Below, one piece after another: positions 1 through 8,376 of a DNA stretch of 64,000 nucleotides. Location: assembly GCF_000402035.1 (NCBI RefSeq), contig NC_021287.1:124001-188000 (forward strand), given 5' to 3'. Position 1 is the stretch's first letter; each line of letters begins with the position of its first letter. The position numbers and the translations under genes were made by a program. Below the pieces are notes generated by a model. It saw nothing but the letters and a program-made list of their open reading frames with translations, was not told the origin of the DNA and ran no database searches. The DNA comes from Caballeronia insecticola (lineage in GTDB: Bacteria; Pseudomonadota; Gammaproteobacteria; Burkholderiales; Burkholderiaceae).

Positions 1-426
1 CATCTGCAGCGCGTGCTCGATGGCCGCGCGCCGGAAGACGGCTGGTCGCGCGAGTTGCTCGCGCGAACCGGCGCGACGGATCGCGACAGTCTCGTCGTGT
101 GGCTGTGCAACGCGAATCAAACCGCGTATGCCACGCTCGCGCCCACGGTTTTCGAGTTCCGCGATCATCCGGAAGCCGCGCGTTTGCTGAATCTCGCGGG
201 GCAGGAGATTGAACGGCTCGTCGCGGCGCTCGATCCTGGCGCGACCTTGCCCGTCGCGCTGTGCGGCGGTCTCGCCGCGCCTTACGAACCGTTCGTGCCC
301 GACGCGCTGCGCGAGCGCCTGCGTGCGCCGCGCGCCGATTCCGCCGCCGGTGCGCTCGAACTGGCGCGGCGAGCGGCATCGGCGTCGGCATCGGCGCTCG
401 CGGGCTCGGCAAGCCCTTCGCGATAA
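1..426 (+). CDS. BadF/BadG-type ATPase, N-acetylglucosamine kinase-like (3' end only)
   Basis: The gene enters from outside the window; reading frame 1 is open from the first base to a TAA at 424-426, giving the last 141 residues. The C-terminal half of an actin-fold sugar kinase is suggested by the glycine-rich CGGLAAPY segment and the following DSAAGALELAR stretch, both typical of BadF/BadG/BcrA/BcrD ATPases that phosphorylate amino sugars such as GlcNAc with ATP in the cytoplasm. The catalytic N-terminal half is not visible, so the substrate is inferred from family resemblance. The end is Ala/Ser rich. A Cof-type phosphatase follows 57 bp downstream on the same strand. Confidence 0.6.
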   Translation, partial: HLQRVLDGRAPEDGWSRELLARTGATDRDSLVVWLCNANQTAYATLAPTVFEFRDHPEAARLLNLAGQEIERLVAALDPGATLPVALCGGLAAPYEPFVPDALRERLRAPRADSAAGALELARRAASASASALAGSASPSR

Positions 427-483
427 AATATCGAGCTTCGCGGCAGAACCCATCCGCGCATCTGGCGCATTAGAAAGGCAGTC

Positions 484-1323
484 ATGTACTCGGTTATCGC
501 TACTGATCTCGACGGTACGCTTCTGAACAGCGACCACCAACTCGATCCCTTCACCGCTGAAACCGTGCGCACGCTGGACGCGCGCGGCGTGCCCATCGTC
601 ATTGCGACGGGCCGGCATTATCGCGATGTCGCGGGCATCCGCGATGTGCTCGGCGTCGACGCCTACCTGATCACGTCGAACGGCGCGCGCGTGCACGCGC
701 CCGGCGACGAGCGGATCTATTCGCGCGACCTCGACCCCGCCGCCGTGCGCCGTCTCGTGCAGCCCGAACTGGCGGGCGGCGAGGGCCGCGTCATCGTGAA
801 TCTGTTTGCCGACGACGCCTGGCTCATCGATCGCCACGCGCCCGAACTGCTGGTCTTTCACCAGGATTCGGGCTTCAAGTACGAGGTGATGGATCTGCGC
901 GAACATGACGGGATGAATATCGCGAAGGTGCTGTATATCGGCGAGCCGGCGGATCTCAAGGAAACCGCGGCGAATCTGGAACGCGAATTCGGCGACGCGC
1001 TTTACGTCACCTATTCGCTGCCGGACTGTCTCGAAGTCATGACCGCCGACGTTTCGAAAGGCCGCGCGCTGCGCTTCGTGCTCGATCGGCTCAAAGTCGA
1101 TCCGTCGCAGTGCGTTGCGTTCGGCGACAACATGAACGACATCGATCTGCTGGAAACCGCCGGGCATCCGTTCATGATGAACAACGCGAACCCCGATCTC
1201 ATCACGCGGCTGCCGAACGTGCCGCGCGTCGGCAACAACTTCGAGGCGGGCGTCGCGCATCAACTGCGCAAGCTGTTCGACATTCGCGACGAACTCGCGT
1301 CGCCGGGACAGGCGCCGGACTGA
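484..1323 (+). CDS. Cof-type HAD-IIB family hydrolase (sugar/nucleotide phosphatase)
   Basis: A 279-residue cytoplasmic HAD phosphatase. Motif I is DLDGT with the nucleophile at D8 and the acid/base at D10, motif II is the ATGRHY segment near residue 42, the motif III lysine lies in DVSKGRAL, and motif IV is GDNMND, which binds Mg. A large C2-type cap sits between motifs II and III. Length and motif spacing match the Cof/YbiV/YidA group, which removes phosphate from sugar phosphates, PLP or FMN; the actual substrate cannot be read from the sequence. The start is the only ATG with the DxDGT motif at the proper distance. It follows the sugar-kinase fragment and may be co-transcribed with it. 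Confidence 0.85.
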   Translation: MYSVIATDLDGTLLNSDHQLDPFTAETVRTLDARGVPIVIATGRHYRDVAGIRDVLGVDAYLITSNGARVHAPGDERIYSRDLDPAAVRRLVQPELAGGEGRVIVNLFADDAWLIDRHAPELLVFHQDSGFKYEVMDLREHDGMNIAKVLYIGEPADLKETAANLEREFGDALYVTYSLPDCLEVMTADVSKGRALRFVLDRLKVDPSQCVAFGDNMNDIDLLETAGHPFMMNNANPDLITRLPNVPRVGNNFEAGVAHQLRKLFDIRDELASPGQAPD

Positions 1324-1409
1324 GCGCCTGACGCGCTTCGGGCGACGCGTCCGACTCCCGAGCGAGGGGGACGGGCGACGTCCGCCCCACGCCCGAAGAC
1401 GCCACATCC

Positions 1410-1715
1410 TTAGCCGCGATGGCCCCAGTTGTTGCCGTAACCGCCGTTGCCGTAACCGCCATTGCCGCGATGATCCCAGCCCGCGCGGTGTTCGTAGCCG
1501 CGGCCGTAGCCGTCGTGCCAGCGCGGCGCTTCATGGCGATAGTACGGCGCGCGATAAACGGGCGCTGCCGGACGCACGTACACCGGAGCCGGCGCCACAT
1601 AAGCGGGCGCGCCGAGCGAAACGCCGATGTGCAGATCGCTGTGAGCCTGAGCCGCTCCGACTGCACCGATTGCGAGGCCGGTCGCGACGAGCATTTGGGT
1701 GACGATGCGCTTCAT
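1410..1715 (-). CDS. small secreted PXPV-repeat protein, Gly/Tyr/His-rich
   Basis: A 101-residue exported protein. The ATG at 1713-1715 is chosen because a strong AAAGGAG site lies just upstream and an MKRIVTQMLVATG signal peptide follows, probably cut after AQA near residue 24. The mature part begins with PAPVY/AAPVY-type repeats (PXPV repeat family) and ends with a Gly/Tyr/Asn/His-rich tail containing two near-identical 15-bp units. Small PXPV proteins are common in Burkholderiaceae and have no firmly assigned function; the His and Tyr content could suit metal binding or surface association, but that is inference. It is monocistronic, with aqpZ upstream on the same strand behind its own terminator. 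Confidence 0.7.
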   Translation of the reverse strand: MKRIVTQMLVATGLAIGAVGAAQAHSDLHIGVSLGAPAYVAPAPVYVRPAAPVYRAPYYRHEAPRWHDGYGRGYEHRAGWDHRGNGGYGNGGYGNNWGHRG

Positions 1716-1756
1716 TGTGTTTCTCCTTTTTCGCGACGTGTGTCGCATGAGTCCAA

Positions 1757-1778
1757 TGTAAGGGCGCGTCGTCTTACA
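1757..1778. promoter_or_regulatory. inverted repeat upstream of the PXPV gene
   Basis: TGTAAG at 1757-1762 and CTTACA at 1773-1778 form a perfect six-base inverted repeat with a ten-base spacer, about 45 bp upstream of the PXPV gene start. The spacing, near two helical turns between outer edges, suits a dimeric regulator. No regulator is identified; this is a sequence observation only. Confidence 0.3.
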
Positions 1779-1909
1779 CGCTTCGACGACTTGTTACCGT
1801 GTGCAAGGGCTGCGTAAGGAGAGCGGGAAGAAGACGTGAGGCGGCGTAACGGCGGAGAGCCTTGTCGGACGGACCTCCGGCGGCATACGGCCGCGCGCGG
1901 GACAGCGTA

Positions 1910-1936
1910 ACGCAGCAAATCATAAGCATGCTGCGT
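1910..1936. promoter_or_regulatory. inverted repeat ACGCAGCA / TGCTGCGT
   Basis: Eight-base perfect arms at 1910-1917 and 1929-1936 around an 11-base spacer in the 340-bp gap between the PXPV gene and aqpZ. There is no T tract, so it is not an intrinsic terminator. It may be an operator or an RNA hairpin. Apart from this, the repeat at 1757 and the aqpZ terminator, the gap shows no gene. Confidence 0.3.
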
Positions 1937-1993
1937 AATTCGGCATTACATTTGTCGCGCCGGTTTAATCATTCGAATGCAGCGCGGTGGCGC

Positions 1994-2027
1994 AAAAACA
2001 AAAACGGGCGCCAATTGGCGCCCGTTT
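1994..2027 (-). terminator. intrinsic terminator of aqpZ
   Basis: On the minus strand an 11-bp stem (2002-2012 with 2017-2027) closes on an AATT loop and runs into two T tracts broken by a single G. It sits 29 bp past the aqpZ stop. Confidence 0.85.
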
Positions 2028-2055
2028 CGTTACTGCTATTTGACTGCGTCAATAC

Positions 2056-2754
2056 TTACTTCTGACGCGTTAGGCACGGATAGAGCAGACCGGCGAGGAT
2101 CGCACCGACGATCGGCGCAATCCAGAACAGCCACAGCTGATCCAGTGCCCAGCCGCCGACGAAGAACGCCTGGCTGGTCGAACGCGCCGGGTTCACGGAC
2201 GTGTTGGTGACCGGAATCGAGATCAGGTGGATCAGCGTCAGGCACAGGCCGATGGCGAGCGGCGCGAAGCCCTTCGGCGCGCGGTCGTCGGTGGCGCCGA
2301 GGATCACGAACAGGAAGAAGAACGTCATCGCGATTTCGCAGATCAGGCCAGCGATCATCGAGAAGTGACCCGGCGAGTGCTCACCGAAACCGTTCGCCGC
2401 GAAACCGCTGGAGGCGAATTGGAAATCCGGATTGCCCGTGGCGATCAGGTAGATGACCCATGCGCCCAGCGTTGCGCCGATAACTTGCGCCACGATGTAC
2501 GGCACGAGATCACGCACCGGGAAACGGCCTGCGGTCGCGAGACCGATGCTGACAGCCGGGTTCAAATGGCAGCCGGACACGTGACCGATGGCGTAGGCCA
2601 TGGTGAGGACCGTGAGGCCGAACGCCAGCGAGACGCCGGCGAAGCCGATGCCCAGTTGAGGAAAGGCCGCGGCGAGTACGGCGCTTCCGCAACCGCCCAG
2701 CACGAGCCAGAAAGTACCGAAAATTTCAGCGCCGAGACGCTTCGACAAATGCAT
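2056..2754 (-). CDS. aqpZ: aquaporin Z
   Basis: A 232-residue inner-membrane water channel of the MIP family. Both half-helix signatures are present: HLNPAV in the first repeat and SVNPARS in the second, and six hydrophobic membrane segments fill the length, as in E. coli AqpZ (231 residues). The ATG at 2752-2754 is preferred over upstream in-frame codons because the protein then begins [18 protein letters not shown] like other AqpZ proteins and an AAGGCAG ribosome site lies eight bases before it. The second NPA is followed by R, the arginine of the selectivity filter. The gene stands alone, with a terminator on its 3' side and GT4 genes separated by another terminator. Confidence 0.95.
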   Translation of the reverse strand: MHLSKRLGAEIFGTFWLVLGGCGSAVLAAAFPQLGIGFAGVSLAFGLTVLTMAYAIGHVSGCHLNPAVSIGLATAGRFPVRDLVPYIVAQVIGATLGAWVIYLIATGNPDFQFASSGFAANGFGEHSPGHFSMIAGLICEIAMTFFFLFVILGATDDRAPKGFAPLAIGLCLTLIHLISIPVTNTSVNPARSTSQAFFVGGWALDQLWLFWIAPIVGAILAGLLYPCLTRQK

Positions 2755-2930
2755 GATTCTGCCTTGGTGAAAAGATGAAAAGCCGTTGATTTGAAACAAG
2801 AACGTGTGACGGACTTGCGGAGCGCAGTTTAAGCGCGGTGTCGTCAACGAACTGTCAAAAATGGTTGATCGGCCGCCAATTCACCGGTATCGGGCAGAAT
2901 CTTCGGATTCTTCCTTAGTCAAATTGCCAC

Positions 2931-2963
2931 AAAAAAATGCCGCCCGGCATGCGGGCGGCATTT
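2931..2963 (-). terminator. intrinsic terminator of the GT4 gene
   Basis: A nine-base GC-rich stem (2937-2945 with 2953-2961, seven-base loop) is followed on the minus strand by seven Ts. It lies 25 bp past the stop of the glycosyltransferase gene. Confidence 0.85.
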
Positions 2964-2987
2964 CACTCAACAAGTTGAAGCTGGCAA

Positions 2988-4052
2988 TCAGCCCACGGCG
3001 ACCTGGCGCAGCACCGGGCGCTTCGCGGCTTGAAGCATGGCCGTGTAACTATCGACGTAGTTCTGCGCCATCGTCTTCGCGCTGAAACGGCGCTCGAACT
3101 GCGCGCGGATTTCCGTGCGCGACAATTCGTCCAGGCGCTGCAGCGCGCCGACCGCGCCCTGCACGTCTTCGCAAATGAAGCCCGTCACGCCGTGATCGAT
3201 CACTTCCGGCACCGAGCCGCGATTGAACGCGATCACCGGGGTGCCGCATGCCATCGCTTCGATCATCACGAGGCCGAACGGCTCGTTCCAGTCGATCGGG
3301 AAAAGCAGCGCCTTGGCGCCCGACAGGAATTCCGGCTTCTGCGCCTCGTTGATCTCGCCGATGAACTCGACATGCGCGTGCGACAGCAGCGGCTCGATCG
3401 TCGACTTGAAATACTCCTGATCGACCTTGTCCACCTTGGCGGCGATCTTCAGCGGCAAACCGCTTTGCGCCGCGATCTTGATGGCGAGATCGGCACGCTT
3501 TTCCGGGCAGATGCGGCCGAGGAATGCGAGATATTCGGGCTTCTTGTGCGGCTGCGGCGTGAGCAGCTGATCCGGCAGACCGTGATAAACAGTGTTCAGC
3601 CAGTTTGCCTGCGGCAGCGGTCCGCGCTGGTTGTCCGAAATCGAGATGACGTTCGCCTTCGTGAACGTGTCGAAGATCGGCTGCAGTTCGGGCAGGTCGA
3701 GGCGGCCGTGCAGCGTGGTCACGAACGGCGTGTCCATCTGCGTGAACAGCGGGAACGGCATGTAGTCGAGGTGGAAGTGCAGCACATCGAACTCGTGCGC
3801 GCGCTGGCGGACGTTTTCGAGCAGCAGCATGTGCGGGGCGAGCGCGTCGCGGATCGTCGGATCCAGGCGCAGTGCACGCGGCCAGGCCGCTTCGAGGGTT
3901 GCCTTCGTTTGCGAATCGCCGCTGGCGAACAATGTGACATCGTGCCCGAGGTCGACGAGCGCGTCGGTCAGATACGACACCACTCGCTCAGTGCCGCCGT
4001 AAAACTTCGGGGGTACTGCTTCGTGCAACGGTGCAATTTGTGCGATTCGCAT
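2988..4052 (-). CDS. glycosyltransferase family 4 (GT-B fold)
   Basis: A 354-residue retaining GT-B glycosyltransferase. The N-terminal acceptor lobe has the GGTERVVSYL glycine loop near residues 19-29, and the C-terminal nucleotide-sugar lobe has LGRICPEKR near 178-186 and the E-x7-E motif at E257 and E265 (EPFGLVMIE), the catalytic signature of the family. No signal peptide or membrane segment is seen, so it acts at the cytoplasmic face. GT4 members build polysaccharide, glycogen or glycan side chains; the product is not evident. It is divergent from flhDC across a 714-bp gap, and a glycan or flagellin role is possible but unproven. Confidence 0.85.
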   Translation of the reverse strand: MRIAQIAPLHEAVPPKFYGGTERVVSYLTDALVDLGHDVTLFASGDSQTKATLEAAWPRALRLDPTIRDALAPHMLLLENVRQRAHEFDVLHFHLDYMPFPLFTQMDTPFVTTLHGRLDLPELQPIFDTFTKANVISISDNQRGPLPQANWLNTVYHGLPDQLLTPQPHKKPEYLAFLGRICPEKRADLAIKIAAQSGLPLKIAAKVDKVDQEYFKSTIEPLLSHAHVEFIGEINEAQKPEFLSGAKALLFPIDWNEPFGLVMIEAMACGTPVIAFNRGSVPEVIDHGVTGFICEDVQGAVGALQRLDELSRTEIRAQFERRFSAKTMAQNYVDSYTAMLQAAKRPVLRQVAVG

Positions 4053-4498
4053 AACGTGACTCTCCTGTATCGATCAGAGTTGGCGCGGTAGCGTCTGACT
4101 CCGTTCTCAATGCCTGTTAGGGCCATATGTGAGGGCATTGCAGTCACGCTCCGGTCGAGCGCTCAACACATGCCATTCGGGCGGGCCGCGTAGTGAGACG
4201 CCGCCCGAGATCGGCCCGGATATGAAAAATCATCGCGACCGGGTTATCCCTTACTGCCCATTATCGGGATCGACGGCGGCATTTCACTTCATTTTTCAAT
4301 CGCTTATCGTTGTTACAGCGCGAAACAACTGCTGTTACGAAGTCAGAAATTGCACCGATATGGGCGATGGAGGCAAATGTGAAGCGCGAAAAAGACCGCG
4401 AGGCTTAGGTGAGCACGGACCGTTCCCGCTCCGCCCGGCGCGGCATCGAGAACACGGTTCGTGCTGGGCCAAAAAACGGCAAAACGAAAATGTCACCA

Positions 4499-4525
4499 TT
4501 AAGTCAGACGATTGAATGCCGATAA
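4499..4525 (+). promoter_or_regulatory. sigma-28-like promoter upstream of flhDC
   Basis: GCCGATAA at 4518-4525 is identical to the enterobacterial sigma-28 (FliA) -10 consensus. Exactly 11 bases upstream lies TTAAGTCA (4499-4506), a 5-of-8 match to TAAAGTTT. If used, transcription would start near 4533 and leave a leader of about 230 nt before flhD, similar in length to the long leader known in E. coli. Confidence 0.45.
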
Positions 4526-4566
4526 AGAATTTGGTCATCGGCAACAATGGCCGATGCGCTCGCACG

Positions 4567-4587
4567 ATGTAGGAAAAATTCCTACAT
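4567..4587. promoter_or_regulatory. perfect palindrome in flhDC leader, candidate NarL/LuxR-type operator
   Basis: ATGTAGGAA (4567-4575) and TTCCTACAT (4579-4587) are perfect nine-base arms separated by AAA. TAGGA/TCCTA half-sites are the general type bound by NarL/FixJ-family response regulators such as RcsB, BvgA and EvgA, and RcsB is a known flhDC regulator in enterobacteria. That this site binds such a regulator here is inference. Confidence 0.45.
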
Positions 4588-4766
4588 GAATCGTCGCGAA
4601 AATCCGTCGCGGTGTCGGAAGCTTTGTCCGACAGGCGCCGCCGTTCGCATCGGCGACAATCGAATCGACACAAAACCGCGCGCGGGGCCGGATTCGCCTG
4701 TCCGTTGCGAACCGAGCAAACGTTCCCCGCCAGGCCTGACCAGCCATGTATCGATTCGGGGAAAAG

Positions 4767-5090
4767 ATGACGACCAGTCATACGAATACGCTCGCGGAAA
4801 TCCGCGAGGTGAATCTGTCGTACCTGCTCCTCGCGCAGCGGCTTCTGCATGAAGACCGCGTATCGGCGATGTACCGGCTCGGACTCTCCGCGCAGGTCGC
4901 GCAGGTGCTCTCGTCGCTGACGCTCGCGCAGGCGGTGAAGGTGGCGTCGTCGAGCCATCTGCTGTGCCGGTTCCGCTTCGACGATCACACGATCCTTTCC
5001 TCGCTCGCCGACAAGGACAAGAGCGCGGCGCTCACGCAGGCGCACGCCGCGATTCTGCTGGCGGACGCCCCCGTTACGCAGATCGGCTGA
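4767..5090 (+). CDS. flhD: flagellar transcriptional activator FlhD
   Basis: A 107-residue subunit of the FlhD4C2 master activator of flagellar class II promoters. It carries the family core LAEIREVNLSYLLLAQRL near residues 8-25 and the LCRFRFDDH segment near 75. The second of two in-frame ATGs (4767) is chosen because a GGGGA ribosome site precedes it and the protein then begins close to the conserved LAEIREVN; the ATG at 4746 would add seven residues and lacks such a site. flhC starts 21 bp past the stop, so the two are co-transcribed. The leader is long and structured, suggesting control by several inputs. Confidence 0.93.
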   Translation: MTTSHTNTLAEIREVNLSYLLLAQRLLHEDRVSAMYRLGLSAQVAQVLSSLTLAQAVKVASSSHLLCRFRFDDHTILSSLADKDKSAALTQAHAAILLADAPVTQIG

Positions 5091-5111
5091 ACCCACGCAC
5101 CCGGGCCGCCG

Positions 5112-5675
5112 ATGGCGACGAAGAGCGTAATTGCGGAAGTCCGCGAGATCACCCTGGCGATCGAGCTGATCGAGCTGGGCGCGCGCCTGCAGTTGCTTGA
5201 AGCGGAGACGAGCCTGTCGCGCGACAGGCTCATCAAGCTCTATAAGGAATTGCGCGGCGCCTCGCCGCCAAAGGGCATGCTGCCGTTTTCCACCGACTGG
5301 TTCATGACGTGGCAGCCGAACATCCATTCGTCGCTGTTTCACGGCATCTACCGGTTTATCGGCGAGCATGGCGGCGCGGATGTCGCCCACAGCCCGATTC
5401 AGGCGATCGTCAAAAGCTACCGGCTTTATCTGGAGCACGTCGCGCTTTACGGCGACGAAGCCGTGCTCTCGCTCACGCGCGCATGGACCCTCGTGCGCTA
5501 TTTCGAATCCGGCATGCTCCAGACGAACGCGTGCACGCGCTGCGGCGGGCGCTTCGTCGCGCATGCATACGATCTGCGCGCGGGCTATGTCTGCGGTTTG
5601 TGCCAGCCGCCCTCGCGCGCCGGCAAGACGCGCAAGGCAGGCGAGAGCGCGGCAGCGCGGCGGATGGCGGCATGA
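5112..5675 (+). CDS. flhC: flagellar transcriptional activator FlhC
   Basis: A 187-residue partner of FlhD that provides most of the DNA contact. The zinc site is complete: C141 and C144 (CTRC) with C161 and C164 (CGLC). The SPIQAIVKSYRLYLEHV helix and DWFMTWQPNIHSS segment are typical. It follows flhD closely. The C-terminus is a short basic Ala/Arg-rich tail. Together with FlhD it would activate hook-basal-body genes and fliA elsewhere in the genome, and indirectly the motAB–che genes that follow. Confidence 0.95.
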   Translation: MATKSVIAEVREITLAIELIELGARLQLLEAETSLSRDRLIKLYKELRGASPPKGMLPFSTDWFMTWQPNIHSSLFHGIYRFIGEHGGADVAHSPIQAIVKSYRLYLEHVALYGDEAVLSLTRAWTLVRYFESGMLQTNACTRCGGRFVAHAYDLRAGYVCGLCQPPSRAGKTRKAGESAAARRMAA

Positions 5676-5694
5676 AGGCCGCGTGAGGGCGTGA

Positions 5695-6117
5695 CTAGAA
5701 GGTGTTCGAATACCTGAGGCCGACGGTCATGCTGTGCGCATTGCGCTGATACATGATCGCCCAGTGCGTCACCGATGCACCGATCAGCGCGCCGAGCGCG
5801 TCGGCGGCGAGGTCCTTGTAGGAAAAGCCGTCGGTGCGGCAGGTGCCGTCCAAAACTTCCTTGGCGAAGCCCGGCGCCGTGCCGATCAGCGTGCCGTAAA
5901 TCACCGGATGCGCGGTGTCGCGGGTCAGATAGGCGCCCAGCGCGCCGAACGGCGCGGACGCGGCCAGATGAACGAGCTTGTCGGAGCCCGTCCAGTCATC
6001 GGATGTCTGCATGCGCCAGCCGCCATGCGAGCCGCTGCAATCCAGTCCCGCATGCGCGAGCGAGCTTGCGGTCATCGTCAGGGCGAGTGCGCCCATCTGC
6101 TTCATTCCCTTGGTCAT
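5695..6117 (-). CDS. YfiM-like exported protein
   Basis: A 140-residue protein with an N-terminal signal sequence (hydrophobic stretch around residues 8-22, cut probably after AHA). The body has GSDKLVHLAASAPFGALGAYL, a KEVLDG segment and SYKDLAADALGALIGA, the pattern of the YfiM family of small periplasmic or outer-membrane proteins, and it ends in aromatic SNTF as many outer-membrane proteins do. Unlike E. coli YfiM there is no obvious lipobox. Function is unknown. An ACGGAGAGA site lies upstream of the chosen ATG. It sits on the opposite strand between flhC and motA and interrupts the motility block. Confidence 0.65.
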   Translation of the reverse strand: MTKGMKQMGALALTMTASSLAHAGLDCSGSHGGWRMQTSDDWTGSDKLVHLAASAPFGALGAYLTRDTAHPVIYGTLIGTAPGFAKEVLDGTCRTDGFSYKDLAADALGALIGASVTHWAIMYQRNAHSMTVGLRYSNTF

Positions 6118-6320
6118 CAGTCTCTCCGTGCTCTCTCTTTGTCGCGCCTTTTTTTCGGACGAATCCTAGGTGCGTGTCCGCATTATCGGCAGAGAACGTG
6201 ATTATTTGTAGAGAACTGAGAAATTTATTTTACTTTATTGCCATAAGTCAGTGATTTATTTCTTTTCGTCCGTCGCCCGGCAAACGGTGGCAACGATCCC
6301 GGCCGGGCCCGACGCCGGCC

Positions 6321-6347
6321 CAAAGTTTTTCAGTCGAGTGCCGTTAA
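6321..6347 (+). promoter_or_regulatory. sigma-28 (FliA) promoter of the motAB–che operon
   Basis: CAAAGTTT (6321-6328), an 11-base spacer and GCCGTTAA (6340-6347) match the FliA consensus TAAAGTTT-N11-GCCGATAA at 14 of 16 positions with exact spacing. Start of transcription would be near 6355, leaving about 47 nt before the motA GTG. The position fits a class III motility operon. Confidence 0.85.
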
Positions 6348-6401
6348 CGGACATAACTGCGCATCCGAGCGCAGGCTGATTGCGTCGAAAGAGGACTCAC
6401 C

Positions 6402-7262
6402 GTGCTGATTTTCGTTGGAACGCTCGTGACATTGCTGTCCGTCTTCGGCGGTTACGCGCTCGAAGGCGGCCACCTTGGCGCGCTCATGCAGCCCGTCGAA
6501 ATCCTGATGATCGCCGGCGCGGGCGTGGGCGCGTTCATCCTCGGCAATAACGTCAAGACCATCAAGGCGACCGTGCTCGTGCTTCCCACGCTCTTCAAGG
6601 GCGCGAAGTACGACAAGGACACGTACATGGAGTTGATGGGCCTGCTCTACGTGCTGCTCGCGAAGGCGCGCAAGGAAGGCACGCTCGCGCTCGAAGCCGA
6701 TATCGAAGACCCCGCGAAGAGCCCGGTCTTCAGCCAGCACCCGAAGATTCTCGCGGACCATCACATCGTCGAATTCCTGACGGACTATTTGCGCCTCATG
6801 GTGAGCGGCAACATGAACGCGTTCGAGATCGAAAGTCTGATGGACGAGGAGATCGAGACGCATCACGTCGAAGGCGAAGCGCCCGCGCATGCGTTGACGA
6901 AGGTCGGCGACGCGATGCCCGCGTTTGGCATCGTCGCGGCCGTGATGGGCGTGGTCCACACGATGGCATCCGCCGATCAGCCGCCCGCGATTCTCGGCGA
7001 GATGATCGCGCAGGCGCTCGTCGGCACCTTCCTCGGCATTCTGCTTTCGTATGGCTTCATCGGGCCGCTCGCCAACGTCGCGGAGCAGCGCGTCGCCGAG
7101 CAGACCAAGATGTTCCAGTGCATCAAGGTGACGATCCTCGCGAGCCTGAACGGCTACGCACCCGCGATCGCGGTGGAGTTCGGCCGCAAGGTGCTGTTCT
7201 CGACGGAGCGTCCGTCGTTCTCCGAACTGGAAGAACACGTGCGCCGGGTCAAGTCGAAGTGA
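6402..7262 (+). CDS. motA: flagellar motor stator protein MotA
   Basis: A 286-residue inner-membrane stator subunit that with MotB forms the proton channel driving flagellar rotation. Four membrane segments are apparent (residues 1-20, 30-50, about 170-190 and 200-225), with the large cytoplasmic loop between the second and third carrying the charged rotor-contacting region. GDAMPAFGIVAAVMGVV holds the conserved proline of the third segment. It starts with GTG behind AAAGAGGACTC. motB follows after 49 bp. Length matches E. coli MotA (295). Confidence 0.96.
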   Translation: MLIFVGTLVTLLSVFGGYALEGGHLGALMQPVEILMIAGAGVGAFILGNNVKTIKATVLVLPTLFKGAKYDKDTYMELMGLLYVLLAKARKEGTLALEADIEDPAKSPVFSQHPKILADHHIVEFLTDYLRLMVSGNMNAFEIESLMDEEIETHHVEGEAPAHALTKVGDAMPAFGIVAAVMGVVHTMASADQPPAILGEMIAQALVGTFLGILLSYGFIGPLANVAEQRVAEQTKMFQCIKVTILASLNGYAPAIAVEFGRKVLFSTERPSFSELEEHVRRVKSK

Positions 7263-7311
7263 TCGCAGTGACGCAGCGCTTCGCAAACGATCCAACCATC
7301 AGCGCACAGCC

Positions 7312-8295
7312 ATGAGCAACGAGAGCGGACGTCCCATTTTCATCAAGCGCATCGTCGCGGGCCGCAAGGGGCATCACGGCGGCGCGTGGAAGCTCGCCTA
7401 TGCGGACTTCATGACCGCGATGATGGCGTTCTTCCTGCTGATGTGGCTGCTGTCGTCGACGTCGCCCGTGCAGCGGCGCGGCATCGCCGAGTACTTCAAC
7501 ATGCCGCTCAAGGCCGCGATGGTCGGCGGCAAGTCGGTCGGCATGGACAACAGCATTCTGATGGGCGGCGGGCGCGATATCTCCAGCACCGAAGCGGGCG
7601 CGGCGCGCAAGACGAACGGCAGCACGCAACTCGCCGAGCGCGACGAGGAAATGCTCAAGGCGGCGCAAGGCGAACTCGAACGACGCGAGCAGGCGCGTCT
7701 GCACGACCTGCAGGTCAAGCTGATGGCCGCGATCGAGGCGAACCCGACGCTGCGCCAGTTCAAGCAGCAAATTCGCATCGAGTCGACGCAACAGGGCTTG
7801 CGCATCGAGATCGTCGATACGCAGAAGCGCCCGATGTTCGCGCTTTCCAGCGACGCCGTGCAGCCATACATGCGCGACATTCTGCGCGAGATCGGCAAGA
7901 CCCTGAACGACGTGCCGAATCGCATCGTTGTGCAGGGCCACACGGATGCCGTCAAGTATGCCGGCGGCGAGAAGGGCTACAGCAACTGGGAGCTGTCCGC
8001 GGACCGCGCGAACGCATCGCGGCGCGAACTGGTGGCGGGCGGCATGGACGAGGCGAAGGTGCTGCGCGTGCTCGGACTCGCGTCGACGCAGAACCTGAAC
8101 AAAAAAGATCCGCTCGATCCGGAGAACCGGCGTATCAGCGTGATCGTATTGAACCGCAAGACCGAGATGTCGATGCTGCGCGACGACGGCGGTCCGCGCG
8201 CCACGCTCGACAACGGCACGGACGACACCGACGCGCCCGCAACCGCGCTCGGCCAGCTCATTCCCGGCGTGGCGGCGAGGCCGGCTGCGCACTGA
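7312..8295 (+). CDS. motB: flagellar motor stator protein MotB
   Basis: A 327-residue stator subunit. The single N-terminal membrane helix KLAYADFMTAMMAFFLLMWLL places the proton-carrying aspartate at D32, the same number as in E. coli. A plug region follows, and the C-terminal OmpA-like peptidoglycan-binding domain (about residues 165-290) has the GHTDAVKYAGGEKGYSNWELSADRA pattern that anchors the stator to the wall. The start is the only ATG giving D32 at the usual distance. Confidence 0.96.
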   Translation: MSNESGRPIFIKRIVAGRKGHHGGAWKLAYADFMTAMMAFFLLMWLLSSTSPVQRRGIAEYFNMPLKAAMVGGKSVGMDNSILMGGGRDISSTEAGAARKTNGSTQLAERDEEMLKAAQGELERREQARLHDLQVKLMAAIEANPTLRQFKQQIRIESTQQGLRIEIVDTQKRPMFALSSDAVQPYMRDILREIGKTLNDVPNRIVVQGHTDAVKYAGGEKGYSNWELSADRANASRRELVAGGMDEAKVLRVLGLASTQNLNKKDPLDPENRRISVIVLNRKTEMSMLRDDGGPRATLDNGTDDTDAPATALGQLIPGVAARPAAH

Positions 8296-8376
8296 GCTCA
8301 TCGCATCCGGGAAATTGCTCAAAAAATACGCTCAAGACTCGACCCGTTTCGACCGTCATCAGGGCAAGAGACAAAC

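Larger units (their letters stand above)
4053..4766. other. long intergenic region between GT4 gene and flhDC
   Basis: This 714-bp gap carries no convincing gene on either strand. It must hold the divergent GT4 and flhDC promoters and a long flhDC leader. Visible structure: a sigma-28-like promoter at 4499-4525, a perfect spaced palindrome at 4567-4587, a GTCGGA/TCCGAC hairpin at 4614-4632, and AT-rich stretches around 4270-4340. Confidence 0.7.
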
